Assembly: GCA_902500825.1 (NCBI GenBank)
Contig: CABVRX010000022.1
Location: 1-62,238, forward strand
Length of the DNA: 62,238 nucleotides
Source of the DNA: an uncultured Nitrospira sp.
GTDB taxonomy: Bacteria; Nitrospirota; Nitrospiria; Nitrospirales; Nitrospiraceae
Reading direction: 5' to 3'
Below the pieces are notes generated by a model. That model saw only the letters and a program-made list of their open reading frames with translations, searched no databases and had not been told where the DNA came from. The position numbers were made by a program, and so were the translations under genes. Below, piece after piece: positions 45,558 to 54,492 of the stretch (position 1 is its first letter; the number at the start of each line of letters is the position of its first letter).

Positions 45558-46580
45558 ATGGCCGGAACACAGTTGCCGATACTTGTCACAGGAGTAGCGG
45601 GGTTCATCGGATTTCATGTCGCCATGCGCCTTTTGGGCCGTGGCGACCAGGTGATCGGCCTGGACAATATCAACGACTACTACGATGTACGATTGAAACA
45701 GGCCCGGCTTGCCCAATTGACGCCGCATGAACGGTTTCGTTTCGTCAAGCTCGACCTCTCCAATCGACAAGGCATGCAGGATCTCTTTGCCGGTGAATCG
45801 ATACGGCGTGTCGTTCATCTCGCCGCCCAGGCAGGCGTCCGCTACTCCCTGACCAATCCTCACGCGTACACAGAAAGCAATATCGAAGGGTTCATCAACA
45901 TTCTGGAAGGCTGTCGGCGGAGGAACATCGAGCATATGGTCTATGCCTCGTCCAGTTCCGTCTATGGAGGGAACACCCATATGCCGTTCTCGATCCATGA
46001 CAACGTGGACCATCCGGTGTCGCTGTATGCCGCCACCAAAAAAGCGAATGAGCTGATGGCTCACTGCTATGCGCATCTGTATCGACTCCCCTGCACAGGC
46101 CTTCGATTTTTTACCGTCTACGGACCTTGGGGACGTCCTGACATGGCCCTCTTTATCTTTACCAAGGCCATCTTGGAGGGTACACCGATCGAAGTCTTTA
46201 ACCAGGGCAAGATGAAGCGTGATTTCACCTATGTGGACGACATCGTCGAGGGGATCATCCGCACGCTTGATCACCCGGCCACGGCCGATCCGACCTGGTC
46301 AGGTGACAAACCCGATCCAGGCACCAGTTCAGCTCCGGCGCGGATCTATAACATCGGCAACCATCAATCTGTGGAGCTGCTGCACTTCATCGAGGTGTTG
46401 GAAAAAGCATTGGGGAAGAAGGGGGAGAAGAGGCTGATGCCGTTACAACCAGGAGACGTCCCTGCGACGTACGCTGATATCGACGATCTCACCCACGACG
46501 TCGGATTCAAGCCGACCACGTCGATCGAAGAGGGTATTCCTCGTTTCGTGAAGTGGTATCGGGAGTTCTACAGGGTCTGA
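45558..46580 (+). CDS. UDP-glucuronate 4-epimerase-like NAD-dependent epimerase
   Basis: 340 residues of the extended short-chain dehydrogenase family. The NAD loop is [17 protein letters not shown], followed by [20 protein letters not shown], which is typical of UDP-glucuronate epimerases. The active site is the S/YxxxK set (SSSVYGG and [11 protein letters not shown]), and [16 protein letters not shown] and [11 protein letters not shown] are also typical. It supplies UDP-galacturonate for envelope or exopolysaccharide. GAGGAG lies before the ATG. Confidence 0.9.
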   Translation: MAGTQLPILVTGVAGFIGFHVAMRLLGRGDQVIGLDNINDYYDVRLKQARLAQLTPHERFRFVKLDLSNRQGMQDLFAGESIRRVVHLAAQAGVRYSLTNPHAYTESNIEGFINILEGCRRRNIEHMVYASSSSVYGGNTHMPFSIHDNVDHPVSLYAATKKANELMAHCYAHLYRLPCTGLRFFTVYGPWGRPDMALFIFTKAILEGTPIEVFNQGKMKRDFTYVDDIVEGIIRTLDHPATADPTWSGDKPDPGTSSAPARIYNIGNHQSVELLHFIEVLEKALGKKGEKRLMPLQPGDVPATYADIDDLTHDVGFKPTTSIEEGIPRFVKWYREFYRV

Positions 46581-46634
46581 ACACCCGAGTCAGAAAATCT
46601 AAGTGGGATGTTGCCAAACTATTTTGCAAGTGTG

Positions 46635-46762
46635 GCAGGCTGGTCAAAAAGGCTGTCCAGTAAGACCGCAGCAAGCGAGAAGGCGAAGCGTACTTTGAGT
46701 CGTATGCTAAGCCTTTAAGCGCCGCGAGAACGCCGCTGGCGGACTTTTTCGACAGCCTGCTA
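46635..46762. repeat. Palindromic repeat element B, overlapping a stop codon
   Basis: GCAGGCTGGTCAAAAAG at 46635-46651 and CTTTTTCGACAGCCTGC at 46744-46760 are near-perfect inverted ends. The core GCGTACTTTGAGTCGTATGC matches elements A, D and E in layout. On the minus strand the first bases of the element supply the TAG stop of the gene at 46760-47323. Confidence 0.8.
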
Positions 46763-47323
46763 GAAACAACCAACTGGCACAAACCCCGTACCAAAGAGCC
46801 TCGACAGTGCGATATAGCGCGCATTGTCGTAAAAGGAGTGACTTGGCCCCCGCTGATTGCGTCCCGTAATGTCCCCGCCGTAGGAGGGATCGGTACCATA
46901 GAAGAACCCTCCACGAGTCTTCTGCACCAGTTGCATCCATTCCATGTATAACGAGCACACTTCGGCTTGTCCGGAGCCGGAAGATGTGTTGCTCGCATAC
47001 CAGTCTCGCGCCCAATCAGGCACTTGACGTCCTCCCGTTCCGGAAATGCGTTCCTGGTAGGAAGGGACCTCATAACGAGGTTCGCTGGGGGTCGTGGTGC
47101 GAGGAGCCGTCGGCATATTCTCCAAATCGGGCACGACAGAAAGCGGCTTGAGCGCCATGACTTGGCAGCCGGCCTTCTCCTTGTTGGTATAGATTACGCT
47201 GCCGTCTGCTTGAGAGCATTTCCACGTCACATCCGATCCGGTGTGGGTATCTGAGAATACCGGGGCAGCGGGAAAGACCGCCAGCATTGCCGCGAAGAAA
47301 GGAAACATCCGCGTCAGCCACAT
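46760..47323 (-). CDS. Exported DUF4124-like protein
   Basis: 187 residues. A signal peptide (MFPFFAAMLAVFPAAPVFS) precedes a DUF4124-like domain (TWKCSQADGSVIYTNKEKAGCQ) at the N-terminus of the mature protein; the two cysteines probably form a disulfide. A proline/serine/threonine-rich linker and a tryptophan-rich C-terminal part (VPDWARDWYASN, YMEWMQLVQKT) follow. GGAGGT precedes the ATG with good spacing. Periplasmic; function unknown. Its stop codon is formed by repeat element B. Confidence 0.75.
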   Translation of the reverse strand: MWLTRMFPFFAAMLAVFPAAPVFSDTHTGSDVTWKCSQADGSVIYTNKEKAGCQVMALKPLSVVPDLENMPTAPRTTTPSEPRYEVPSYQERISGTGGRQVPDWARDWYASNTSSGSGQAEVCSLYMEWMQLVQKTRGGFFYGTDPSYGGDITGRNQRGPSHSFYDNARYIALSRLFGTGFVPVGCF

Positions 47324-47744
47324 GGGGTACCTCCAAATCGTGTAGCGAAGGCACTCAGTGCCTAGACACTCATGGTCATTCCTATGAAACTGTGTCTACA
47401 CCCTACGCAATACTTTATTCTTTGGTCTATGCCTCTTTAGAGGGGCACTAACCCAATGCTGGAGCCGGCTTGAGAGACAATCCGTGATCACTGATCCTCC
47501 CCCGCTTCGTTCGCCATACCGGCAAGCCGCTTCTCCCCGTGACCGGCAACATTGCTGGATTCTGCGCCGAAAAGTGCCCACCCAACATCCTGCTTTACCT
47601 TGTCCATGCCGGAGACCTCAGGTATCCTGCGTATCTCCTTGTCGATGACGGGTATCCTGTGATGCCGATGGAAGACGCCATCGATGGCTCGGAGTGCCAT
47701 CGGCAGGACACATCACCAACTAGGAAACGGGTTGAAGACGCGAC
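47324..47744. other. Intergenic region upstream of the antiporter gene
   Basis: 421 bp with no confident gene. A 69-codon frame from GTG 47539 ends in a 4-bp overlap (ATGA) with the antiporter start, but it has no ribosome binding site and no recognised motif. A small CCTCT-AAAGAGG hairpin lies near 47440. Confidence 0.4.
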
Positions 47745-49757
47745 ATGACTGATTACGGCGTGCTCGGCAATTTGCTCCTCATTTATACCGTCTCCATCGC
47801 GGTGGTGTTTCTGTTTCATCAATTCCGACTGCCCTCTATCGCCGGGTTTCTCGTCGCAGGGGCTTTGATCGGTCCTCATGGGCTTAATCTGATTTCTGAT
47901 ATCGCGACGGTGCACGTGCTGGCGGAAATCGGGATTGCGCTGCTTCTGTTTACCATCGGCATCGAATTCTCGCTGGTGCAACTAGCCTCGCTTCGCCGGC
48001 TGCTCTTGATCGCCGCTCCGATCCAGGTGGGTGGGGTCATCGCGATCGCATGGCTCGGGGGCACACTGGCGGGAGGATTACCGACGCCTCAGGCGATCTT
48101 TTGGGGGTTTCTGCTCTCGCTCAGCAGCACCGCCATTGTGTTGAAAGCCTTGGCCGACGGTGGAGACAGTGATTCACCCCACGGTCGAGCCACCATCGGG
48201 ATCCTGATCTTCCAGGACTTGGCCGTCGTCCCGATGATCTTGTTGACGCCCATTCTTGCCAGCCATGGCGAAGGGACGCTCGCCCCGGAGTTGTTGTCGT
48301 TGGTTAAATCGATGGTGCTGGTCGCATGCATCGTCGCAGCCGCATGGTATGTGGTTCCCATTTTACTCGACCACATCGTTCGCAGCCGAAGCCGGGAACT
48401 CTTCCTGTTGACGATCATTGTGATGTGCCTCGGCATCGCTTGGTTGACGTCTCTCGGGGGACTGTCGCTCGCCTTGGGAGCCTTCATCGCCGGACTCCTG
48501 ATTTCCGAATCGGAGTACAGTCATCAGGCCCTCGCCGAAGTGTTGCCGTTTCGAGACAGTTTCAATAGTTTATTTTTTGTCTCCATCGGCATCCTGATGG
48601 ATTGGCATGTCCTGTTGGAGTATCCGCTCGTCGTGACCGGTGTGCTACTCGTCGTACTGGTCACCAAGTTTGTGGCTGGAGCGGGAGCTGTCTTGGCAGT
48701 CTCCGTGCCTCCTCGCTCGGCCGTCATGACGGGAATCGCCCTCGCGCAGGTCGGCGAATTCAGTTTTATCCTGGCACAGGTCGGTCTGGAAAATAAGCTG
48801 TTGTCCGAACCGCCATACCAAATATTTCTAGCGGTCTCGGTCTGTTCGATGATCATCACGCCGTTCTTGATGCAGCTCTCCCCCCATCTCGCACGACGCG
48901 TCGAAGCCGTGCAACGGCTGCACCATTGGTTTCCTGGACAGACAACGGCCCATGTGCTCGAAGCGGAAGGGCGGCATCTCCGCATCAAGGACCACGTGAT
49001 TATCGTGGGATACGGGCTCAACGGACGCAATCTGGCCCGTGTCTTGGGTGAGACGGAAGTGCCCTACATCGCGTTGGATTTGGACGGAGACATCGTGCGC
49101 CGGGAAGCGGCCCACGGCTTGCCGCTCTACTATGGGGACGCCACAAACCCGAATGTCTTGAGGCACGTGAAGATCGAAGACGCACGGGTCCTGGTCGTCG
49201 CAATCTCCGATCCGTTCATGGCCCGCCGAACCGTGCAGGTGGCCCGGGGCTTGAGCCAGAACATTCACATCGTGGTTCGCACGCGCTATTTGCGCGAGCT
49301 GGAGGAATTGCACCAACTGGGCGTAGACGACGTCGTGCCGGAAGAGTTTGAAACGTCGATTGAAATCTTTGCGCTCGTCCTTCGCACCTACAATATGCCG
49401 CAAGACTTCATCATGCAAAAAGCTGAACAGGTTCGCCGGGAAGGCTACGCGCTCCTTCGCCGCAGCGAGCTCCCCGAACTGGCCCACCACCTCCGTGGCG
49501 GCACACTCGCCGATGTTGAAGTGGAGACCTGTCGAATCGAAAAAGATTCGCCGGCCGTTGGAAAGACCATTGCGCAACTGGCGTTGCGGCCTCGGATCGG
49601 AACGTCCATCATCGCCTTGACCAGGGGCGGCGTGACGGAATCCAATCCATCTGAGAAAACCAATCTCCTTGCCGGAGACATTGTAGTGCTGCTGGGAACA
49701 CGCGATCAGATCAGGCGCGCCATGGGGTTTATTCTGGCGAATGACGGCAAAGACTAG
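47745..49757 (+). CDS. CPA2-family (KefB-type) cation:proton antiporter with RCK domains
   Basis: 670 residues. Twelve to thirteen hydrophobic segments form an antiporter core, including FRLPSIAGFLVAGALIGPHG, LLFTIGIEFSL and GRATIGILIFQDLAVVPMIL (the QDLAVVP motif of Kef proteins). An RCK_N domain follows (VIIVGYGLNGRNLARVLGE, with D-L-D for NAD) and an RCK_C/TrkA-C domain (CRIEKDSPAVGKTIAQLALR). It exchanges potassium or sodium for protons across the inner membrane under nucleotide control. Confidence 0.93.
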   Translation: MTDYGVLGNLLLIYTVSIAVVFLFHQFRLPSIAGFLVAGALIGPHGLNLISDIATVHVLAEIGIALLLFTIGIEFSLVQLASLRRLLLIAAPIQVGGVIAIAWLGGTLAGGLPTPQAIFWGFLLSLSSTAIVLKALADGGDSDSPHGRATIGILIFQDLAVVPMILLTPILASHGEGTLAPELLSLVKSMVLVACIVAAAWYVVPILLDHIVRSRSRELFLLTIIVMCLGIAWLTSLGGLSLALGAFIAGLLISESEYSHQALAEVLPFRDSFNSLFFVSIGILMDWHVLLEYPLVVTGVLLVVLVTKFVAGAGAVLAVSVPPRSAVMTGIALAQVGEFSFILAQVGLENKLLSEPPYQIFLAVSVCSMIITPFLMQLSPHLARRVEAVQRLHHWFPGQTTAHVLEAEGRHLRIKDHVIIVGYGLNGRNLARVLGETEVPYIALDLDGDIVRREAAHGLPLYYGDATNPNVLRHVKIEDARVLVVAISDPFMARRTVQVARGLSQNIHIVVRTRYLRELEELHQLGVDDVVPEEFETSIEIFALVLRTYNMPQDFIMQKAEQVRREGYALLRRSELPELAHHLRGGTLADVEVETCRIEKDSPAVGKTIAQLALRPRIGTSIIALTRGGVTESNPSEKTNLLAGDIVVLLGTRDQIRRAMGFILANDGKD

Positions 49758-49804
49758 CAGGCATTACGCGAGCATCAGCATGAACACCAGCCGAACGGAC
49801 GATG

Positions 49805-50896
49805 TCAGCTTCGCCACCGGAGCGTCACTCGCTCTTTGAGAGGATGTTCAAGAGGCCGGCCTGTTTGGACCGATGCCTGATGGGCCGCCTTCAGCTTGTA
49901 GTACCATTTCGCCGGCATATCGGCATCGCCGAGAAACATCGACGAGGGTTTGTGGCGAAGTCCTACCGCCAAATGCTTCATCGCCCGCTCATCCTGGCCG
50001 AGAAATATTTTCGTCAGCGTACGAAAAATCACATTGCCGAACGGAAACCAATGCAGCCCGCGCCAATAGGCGGAAAAATCGATGCGACATTCCATATCCG
50101 ACACCGGCGTGGCCATCAACCGATTGGCGAGCCAGGCCCTTCCACATTGCATGAGTTCCACCCGTTGATTCGGCAGTAAGAAATCAATCGTGGTGGTGAG
50201 CGGCCCTCCGTAGATCCGTTCCATCCAATGAAACGGGCCGCTGTTTTTCGCCGGTCGGTGGGCAGTCATCCGGAACCCGTTCGGGATCGGTTCAAAGATC
50301 TTCGTCTTCTCATGCATACGCGCATCGCTGCGCCACCAAGAATGAACATAGGGTCCATGAACCGGATCAATGAGACCGATGATGCCGTCGTCCGGGGTAC
50401 AGGTGTAGGTCAACGAAATATGGAACGATTGTCGAGGTTCCGATGGAAGCGGCATGCGCGGGACTGTCGGCAACGGATCGATAGAACCTCGTTCGTCGGC
50501 CAGATACAGCCAAATCATGCCGTCCGTTTCTTCAGCCGGATAGGTCGTGACGCCGATCTTATCGGTTTGTAGCGTCCCTTGTTCTGGAAGGGCAGGAATG
50601 CATCGACAGCGACCTTTCATGTCGAACTGCCACCCATGATACGAGCATTCCACTCGCTCACCATCGAACCGGCCAAACGATAGAGGCATGCCACGGTGCG
50701 GACAGATATCGCGCATCGCCGAGAGGCCACCGGCTCGATCACGACAGAGGACGATCGGCAAACCCAACATTTGCAGCCCCTTCATCGTGCCAGGGCGCAG
50801 GGTGTGGCTGGGTACGGCCGGGTACCAAAACCCAAAGAGCGGAGCGCTCCTGGAAGATACGACCTCGGGTGATGGCTGTTCGATCATGAGGGTCAT
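49805..50896 (-). CDS. Rieske-type aromatic-ring-hydroxylating oxygenase
   Basis: 363 residues. The Rieske 2Fe-2S site is CPHRGMPLSFG with CSYHGWQF. The mononuclear iron site follows in the C-terminal domain as D-x2-H-x4-H in LIDPVHGPYVHSWW. The terminal oxygenase is of the VanA/CAO type rather than a ring-hydroxylating dioxygenase alpha subunit. No ferredoxin or reductase gene is adjacent. Start at 50896 or 50887; no good ribosome binding site. It diverges from the DsrE-like gene. Substrate unknown. Confidence 0.88.
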   Translation of the reverse strand: MTLMIEQPSPEVVSSRSAPLFGFWYPAVPSHTLRPGTMKGLQMLGLPIVLCRDRAGGLSAMRDICPHRGMPLSFGRFDGERVECSYHGWQFDMKGRCRCIPALPEQGTLQTDKIGVTTYPAEETDGMIWLYLADERGSIDPLPTVPRMPLPSEPRQSFHISLTYTCTPDDGIIGLIDPVHGPYVHSWWRSDARMHEKTKIFEPIPNGFRMTAHRPAKNSGPFHWMERIYGGPLTTTIDFLLPNQRVELMQCGRAWLANRLMATPVSDMECRIDFSAYWRGLHWFPFGNVIFRTLTKIFLGQDERAMKHLAVGLRHKPSSMFLGDADMPAKWYYKLKAAHQASVQTGRPLEHPLKERVTLRWRS

Positions 50897-51007
50897 TCGA
50901 TAGGGAAGAAACTCGCGAGACGGGTATGGCGCAATGGATTCCGACTATAGCGAGGGGATGGAGATAGGTCAAGCAACGCGCACACAGTAGCGCAGTGACC
51001 CCGTTCC

Positions 51008-51037
51008 TTGACACCTCGAAGGATCACATACTATTCT
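51008..51037 (+). promoter_or_regulatory. Promoter of the DsrE-like/tusA operon
   Basis: A perfect TTGACA (51008-51013) and TATTCT (51032-51037) with an 18-base spacer, 41 bp before the ATG. GAGGTGA precedes the start. Confidence 0.6.
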
Positions 51038-51077
51038 GTTTAAACGCCGGAATTCGAACGTATCATGAGGTGAGATC

Positions 51078-51608
51078 ATGCTTGCCACACAAATAGAGCC
51101 GACGGCGACGTTGGCACAACTGCAAGAATCCAAGCCTGACAGAGTCACGATCGTGTTGCTGAGCGGTGATCTCGATCGGGCGATGGCGGCCTTTATTATC
51201 GCCACGGGCGCCGCCGCGATGGGTATGCGTGTGACCATATTTTTTACGTTTTGGGGATTGAATACTATTCGGAGACGGGGGGCGACAAGTTCCGCCAAGG
51301 ATTGGCTTCGACGGATGTTTGGGCTGCTCAATAAAGGCGGCGCCGATACGCTTCCGTTGTCTCGATTCCACTTCGGTGGGTTGGGGACGAAGATGATGCA
51401 AACCGTGATGAAGCAAAACCGGATGCCCGGTGTGCCTGAGTTGATGCAAACCGCCCTCGATCTGGGCGTGCGGTTCATTGCCTGCACGACGACGATGGGG
51501 CTCATGGGTATTACCAAAGATACGTTGATCGACGGCATTGATCAGTTCGCCGGCGTGACTACGTATTTAGCCGAAGCCAAACAGGGCAGTGTCAATCTGT
51601 TCATTTGA
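51078..51608 (+). CDS. DsrE/F-like protein
   Basis: 176 residues. RVTIVLLSGDLDRAMAAFII starts the DsrE fold. The conserved cysteine region is FIACTTTMGLMGI, matching the sulfur-carrying cysteine of DsrE2-type proteins; other landmarks are MGMRVTIFFTFWGLNTIRR and QNRMPGVPELMQ. DsrE2-type proteins are often encoded next to TusA, as here (27 bp). They carry sulfur as persulfides. The protein seems soluble or peripherally bound. Confidence 0.88.
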   Translation: MLATQIEPTATLAQLQESKPDRVTIVLLSGDLDRAMAAFIIATGAAAMGMRVTIFFTFWGLNTIRRRGATSSAKDWLRRMFGLLNKGGADTLPLSRFHFGGLGTKMMQTVMKQNRMPGVPELMQTALDLGVRFIACTTTMGLMGITKDTLIDGIDQFAGVTTYLAEAKQGSVNLFI

Positions 51609-51635
51609 ACCATCCACCGAAGCGAGGGTGTTTTC

Positions 51636-51881
51636 ATGATGCAGGCCGATGTCAAACTCGACACGTTAGGATACTTTTGTCCGATGCCGATCATTCTCAC
51701 GTCCAAGAAAATCAAAGAATTGGCGTTGGGACAGGTGTTGGAAGTCGTCTCCGACGATGAGGGCATCAAAAAAGACATGCCGGCTTGGTGTGAAACCACA
51801 GGTCATCAAATGATGGGTTTGGAAGAGGAACAAGCCAAGTCGGGGCGCATCTATAAGGCGTTCGTGAAGAAGGCGAAGTAG
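51636..51881 (+). CDS. tusA: TusA-family sulfurtransferase
   Basis: 81 residues. LDTLGYFCPMPIILTSKKI contains the CPxP active-site cysteine and the first helix of TusA proteins. TusA passes sulfur between donors and acceptors, here probably together with the DsrE2-like product upstream. A strong terminator 35 bp downstream ends the two-gene transcript. Confidence 0.93.
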   Translation: MMQADVKLDTLGYFCPMPIILTSKKIKELALGQVLEVVSDDEGIKKDMPAWCETTGHQMMGLEEEQAKSGRIYKAFVKKAK

Positions 51882-51915
51882 CCGATTCCTGTAAGCGAGA
51901 ACCAGGTAAGCCAGA

Positions 51916-51950
51916 AGCCGGAGGAACGGTCATCGGTCCTCCGGCTTTTT
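51916..51950 (+). terminator. Rho-independent terminator after tusA
   Basis: AGCCGGAGGA (51916-51925) pairs perfectly with TCCTCCGGCT (51937-51946) around an 11-base loop, followed by a run of five T including the last stem base. Confidence 0.9.
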
Positions 51951-51971
51951 CGTTAGCCCGTGTTGAAACCT

Positions 51972-53438
51972 ATGGATCGACTCATCGAGTGTGTCCCCAA
52001 CTTCAGCGAAGGTCGGGATCCAGGAACGGTTCATGCTTTGATCGACGCCGTGACTTCGACAGCCGGCGTGGCACTCCTTGACCACTCGATGGATGCGGAC
52101 CACCACCGGTCGGTGCTGACCTTCTGCGGAGGTCCGGACGCGATCATTGAAGCCGCTTTTCATGCCGTTCGGATCGCGACCGAACTCATCGACCTGCGTA
52201 CACATGTTGGAGTACACCCCCGCATAGGAGCAACGGATGTTGTGCCGTTTATCCCAATCAGGGGTACGACAATGCAAGACTGTGTCCAGCTCGCCAAGCG
52301 ATTAGGAGAACGAGTCGGGAGTGAACTGGACATCCCCGTTTTCTTATACGAACGTGCTGCCGGTCGTGCCGACCACGTTCCGTTAGAGGCGGTCAGACAA
52401 GGAGGGCTCGACGGCCTGGCGTTCAGGATGGAGTCAGACCCTGGTTGGATTCCCGACTTCGGTCCCCCTCGACTGCATGAAAGCGCGGGAGCGATCGCAA
52501 TCGGCGCCCGGCCTCCGCTGATTGCCTACAATGTGAACCTCTGCTCGACGGACGTTGAGCAGGCCCGATCCATCGCCAGGGCCGTCCGTCACTCAAGCGG
52601 CGGGTTACCCTCTGTGAAAGCCATCGGGGTAGCGCTATCCAGTCGCGGCATGGTGCAGGTCGCTATGAATTTGACCGACTACCTCGTGACGCCCATTCTG
52701 ACCGCGTTTCAGAGGGTGAAGACCGAAGCCGCCAAGCGTGGAATAGAGGTGGCAGGAAGCGAACTGGTCGGATTAGTCCCGCAAGCAGCATTGGGCCATG
52801 CTGCAGCAGCTTCGCTGCAACTCGAGCGATTCAATTCAAACCAGGTGCTCGAAACAAGAATCGCCGAGTCGCTGCTCAGCGCGAAAGAACCGGCATACAC
52901 TCTATCGGATTTCCTTGTAGCGGTGGCTGACGCCAAACCAGCGCCAGCCGGCGGCAGCGTGGCGGCATACGTGGGTGCCTTAGCGGCTTCCTTGGGGGTC
53001 ATGGGGGCACGCCTCGGGGAACAATCGGACAAGGAGCAGCGTCTCCTTGAGTTGAGCCGGCAGCTTCATCGACTTGTTCAAGCAGATATGGAGGCATACA
53101 CCGGGCTAATAGACGCGTATAAAATACCCAAGCAACATCCTGATCGCCTTCATGCGATTTCGATTGCGCTCCAACGAGCTACAGAAGTACCGTTGGAAAT
53201 CGCGGAGCTGTCCTCCGAGGTTGCACGGTTCATCCATACGTTGCGAGACGGCACGAAGCCGACCATTCACTCAGACCTCACGGTAGGTCTGACCATCGCC
53301 CTTGCAGCGGCCCAAGCAAGTCTAGTTACGGTCCACACAAACATAAATGCACAACGAAATCAGCTAGTTACATCGACCATACAACCCAGAATTACAAAGG
53401 CTATGGAAAGCCTTGAGGAACTCAAGGTGTTGTGCTAG
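51972..53438 (+). CDS. ftcD: Bifunctional glutamate formiminotransferase / formimidoyltetrahydrofolate cyclodeaminase
   Basis: 488 residues from ATG 51972 (MDRLIECVPNFSEGRD). The formiminotransferase part spans roughly residues 1-300, with VGVHPRIGATDVVPFIP and NFSEG as hallmarks. The cyclodeaminase part covers the C-terminal 180 residues, starting SDFLVAVADAKPAPAGGSVA. Together they move the formimino group of formiminoglutamate to tetrahydrofolate and release ammonia, giving methenyl-tetrahydrofolate. The fused form is complete. Other histidine-degradation genes are not seen here. The gene's own start has weak upstream signals. The stop codon TAG overlaps a promoter -10 for rpsU. Confidence 0.93.
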   Translation: MDRLIECVPNFSEGRDPGTVHALIDAVTSTAGVALLDHSMDADHHRSVLTFCGGPDAIIEAAFHAVRIATELIDLRTHVGVHPRIGATDVVPFIPIRGTTMQDCVQLAKRLGERVGSELDIPVFLYERAAGRADHVPLEAVRQGGLDGLAFRMESDPGWIPDFGPPRLHESAGAIAIGARPPLIAYNVNLCSTDVEQARSIARAVRHSSGGLPSVKAIGVALSSRGMVQVAMNLTDYLVTPILTAFQRVKTEAAKRGIEVAGSELVGLVPQAALGHAAAASLQLERFNSNQVLETRIAESLLSAKEPAYTLSDFLVAVADAKPAPAGGSVAAYVGALAASLGVMGARLGEQSDKEQRLLELSRQLHRLVQADMEAYTGLIDAYKIPKQHPDRLHAISIALQRATEVPLEIAELSSEVARFIHTLRDGTKPTIHSDLTVGLTIALAAAQASLVTVHTNINAQRNQLVTSTIQPRITKAMESLEELKVLC

Positions 53439-53441
53439 ACT
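53413..53441 (+). promoter_or_regulatory. Candidate rpsU promoter inside the end of ftcD
   Basis: TTGAGG (53413-53418), 17 bases, TAGACT (53436-53441) with TGTGC just before the -10. The -10 starts at the ftcD stop codon. A short hairpin AGGCC-GGCCT (53474-53488) lies in the leader. Confidence 0.5.
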
Positions 53442-53510
53442 CCGGCGCCGAATTATTGAAAACTATAAGCAGCAGGCCCACTTGGCCTGAGAAAGTCGGA
53501 AATCAACGGG

Positions 53511-53705
53511 ATGGAAATCAAGGTCTTCAACAACAACGTCGAAAAAGCTCTGAAGGTTGCCAAGAAAAAGCTTGCGGGAGAAGGGCTGTTCCGTGAGCTG
53601 AAGCGCCGCCGTTTTTACGAGAAGCCCAGCGTAAGAAAGAAGGCGAAGCAACGCGAAGCTCAACGGCGCCGACAGAAGTGGTTGTCAAAACGGAGACCTG
53701 ACTAG
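53511..53705 (+). CDS. rpsU: 30S ribosomal protein S21
   Basis: 64 residues, the standard length for S21. MEIKVFNNNVEKALKVAKKK, then LFRELKRRRFYEKPSVRKK, are diagnostic. The C-terminus is basic (AQRRRQKWLSKRRPD) for rRNA binding. The leader hairpin upstream could allow autoregulation. Confidence 0.97.
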   Translation: MEIKVFNNNVEKALKVAKKKLAGEGLFRELKRRRFYEKPSVRKKAKQREAQRRRQKWLSKRRPD

Positions 53706-53767
53706 GCATACCGTCAGGTTCTCTTCCGCTCGTCTCACCAGCCTTCTCCCCGTTTCATGACCATCCC

Positions 53768-54427
53768 ATGCGTCAGGAGCAGATCCATGCAGCCATCCGC
53801 ATCCTCAAGCGGGAAATCGGCCGTTGGCAGGAACCGGTCGTTGGGGTCGTAGCCAGGGAATCGGATCGCGATCCCTTTCTCATCCTCATTTCCACGCTCC
53901 TCAGCTTACGGACCAAAGATAAGACAACAAGAGAAGCGGGTGACCGGCTCTTCGCCATAGCTCGCACACCGGCAGCCATGTTGAAGCTGCCGCTGAAGCA
54001 GCTCGAACGAATAATTTATCCGGTCGGTTTTTACCGGACGAAGGCCAAAGCCATTCACCAAATCTGTCACCGGTTGATCGATGAGTATGGCGGGGTGGTA
54101 CCGGACTCCATCGATGAACTGGTTACGTTACCTGGGGTCGGACGGAAAACTGCGAACCTGGTTGTCACTATTGGTTACGGCAAACCTGGAATCTGTGTGG
54201 ATATTCATGTTCATCGGATCAGCAATCGATGGGGCTATATCAAAACGAAGACACCGGAGGAATCAGAACAGGTCCTCAGGCGCACACTACCGAAGCAATA
54301 CTGGATCATCTACAACGATCTCCTCGTCCCCTATGGGCAAAACCTGTGCCTTCCGGTCTCGCCGCTGTGCAGTACGTGCAAGTTGACCGAATTCTGTGAT
54401 CGAGTGGGAGTGACGAAATCCCGTTAG
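53768..54427 (+). CDS. nth: Endonuclease III (DNA glycosylase/AP lyase)
   Basis: 219 residues. The helix-hairpin-helix LVTLPGVGRKTANLVVT carries the catalytic lysine, the catalytic aspartate is in CVDIHVHRISNRWG, and the iron-sulfur motif is C-x6-C-x2-C-x5-C (CLPVSPLCSTCKLTEFC). It removes oxidised pyrimidines and nicks the abasic site. It follows rpsU by 62 bp. Confidence 0.96.
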   Translation: MRQEQIHAAIRILKREIGRWQEPVVGVVARESDRDPFLILISTLLSLRTKDKTTREAGDRLFAIARTPAAMLKLPLKQLERIIYPVGFYRTKAKAIHQICHRLIDEYGGVVPDSIDELVTLPGVGRKTANLVVTIGYGKPGICVDIHVHRISNRWGYIKTKTPEESEQVLRRTLPKQYWIIYNDLLVPYGQNLCLPVSPLCSTCKLTEFCDRVGVTKSR

Positions 54428-54492
54428 AGGCCAAGGGCCAGGACGAGGTTTCAATATTCCAGGTATCCCTAGAACCCTTCACTCCTTACCGG

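Noticed and set aside
47324-47744. Riboswitch upstream of the potassium-type antiporter
   Set aside because: Looked for c-di-AMP-type conserved elements and found none; only a minor hairpin.
47539-47748. 69-codon frame overlapping the antiporter start by 4 bp
   Set aside because: The overlap is suggestive, but the GTG has no ribosome binding site and the product resembles no family.
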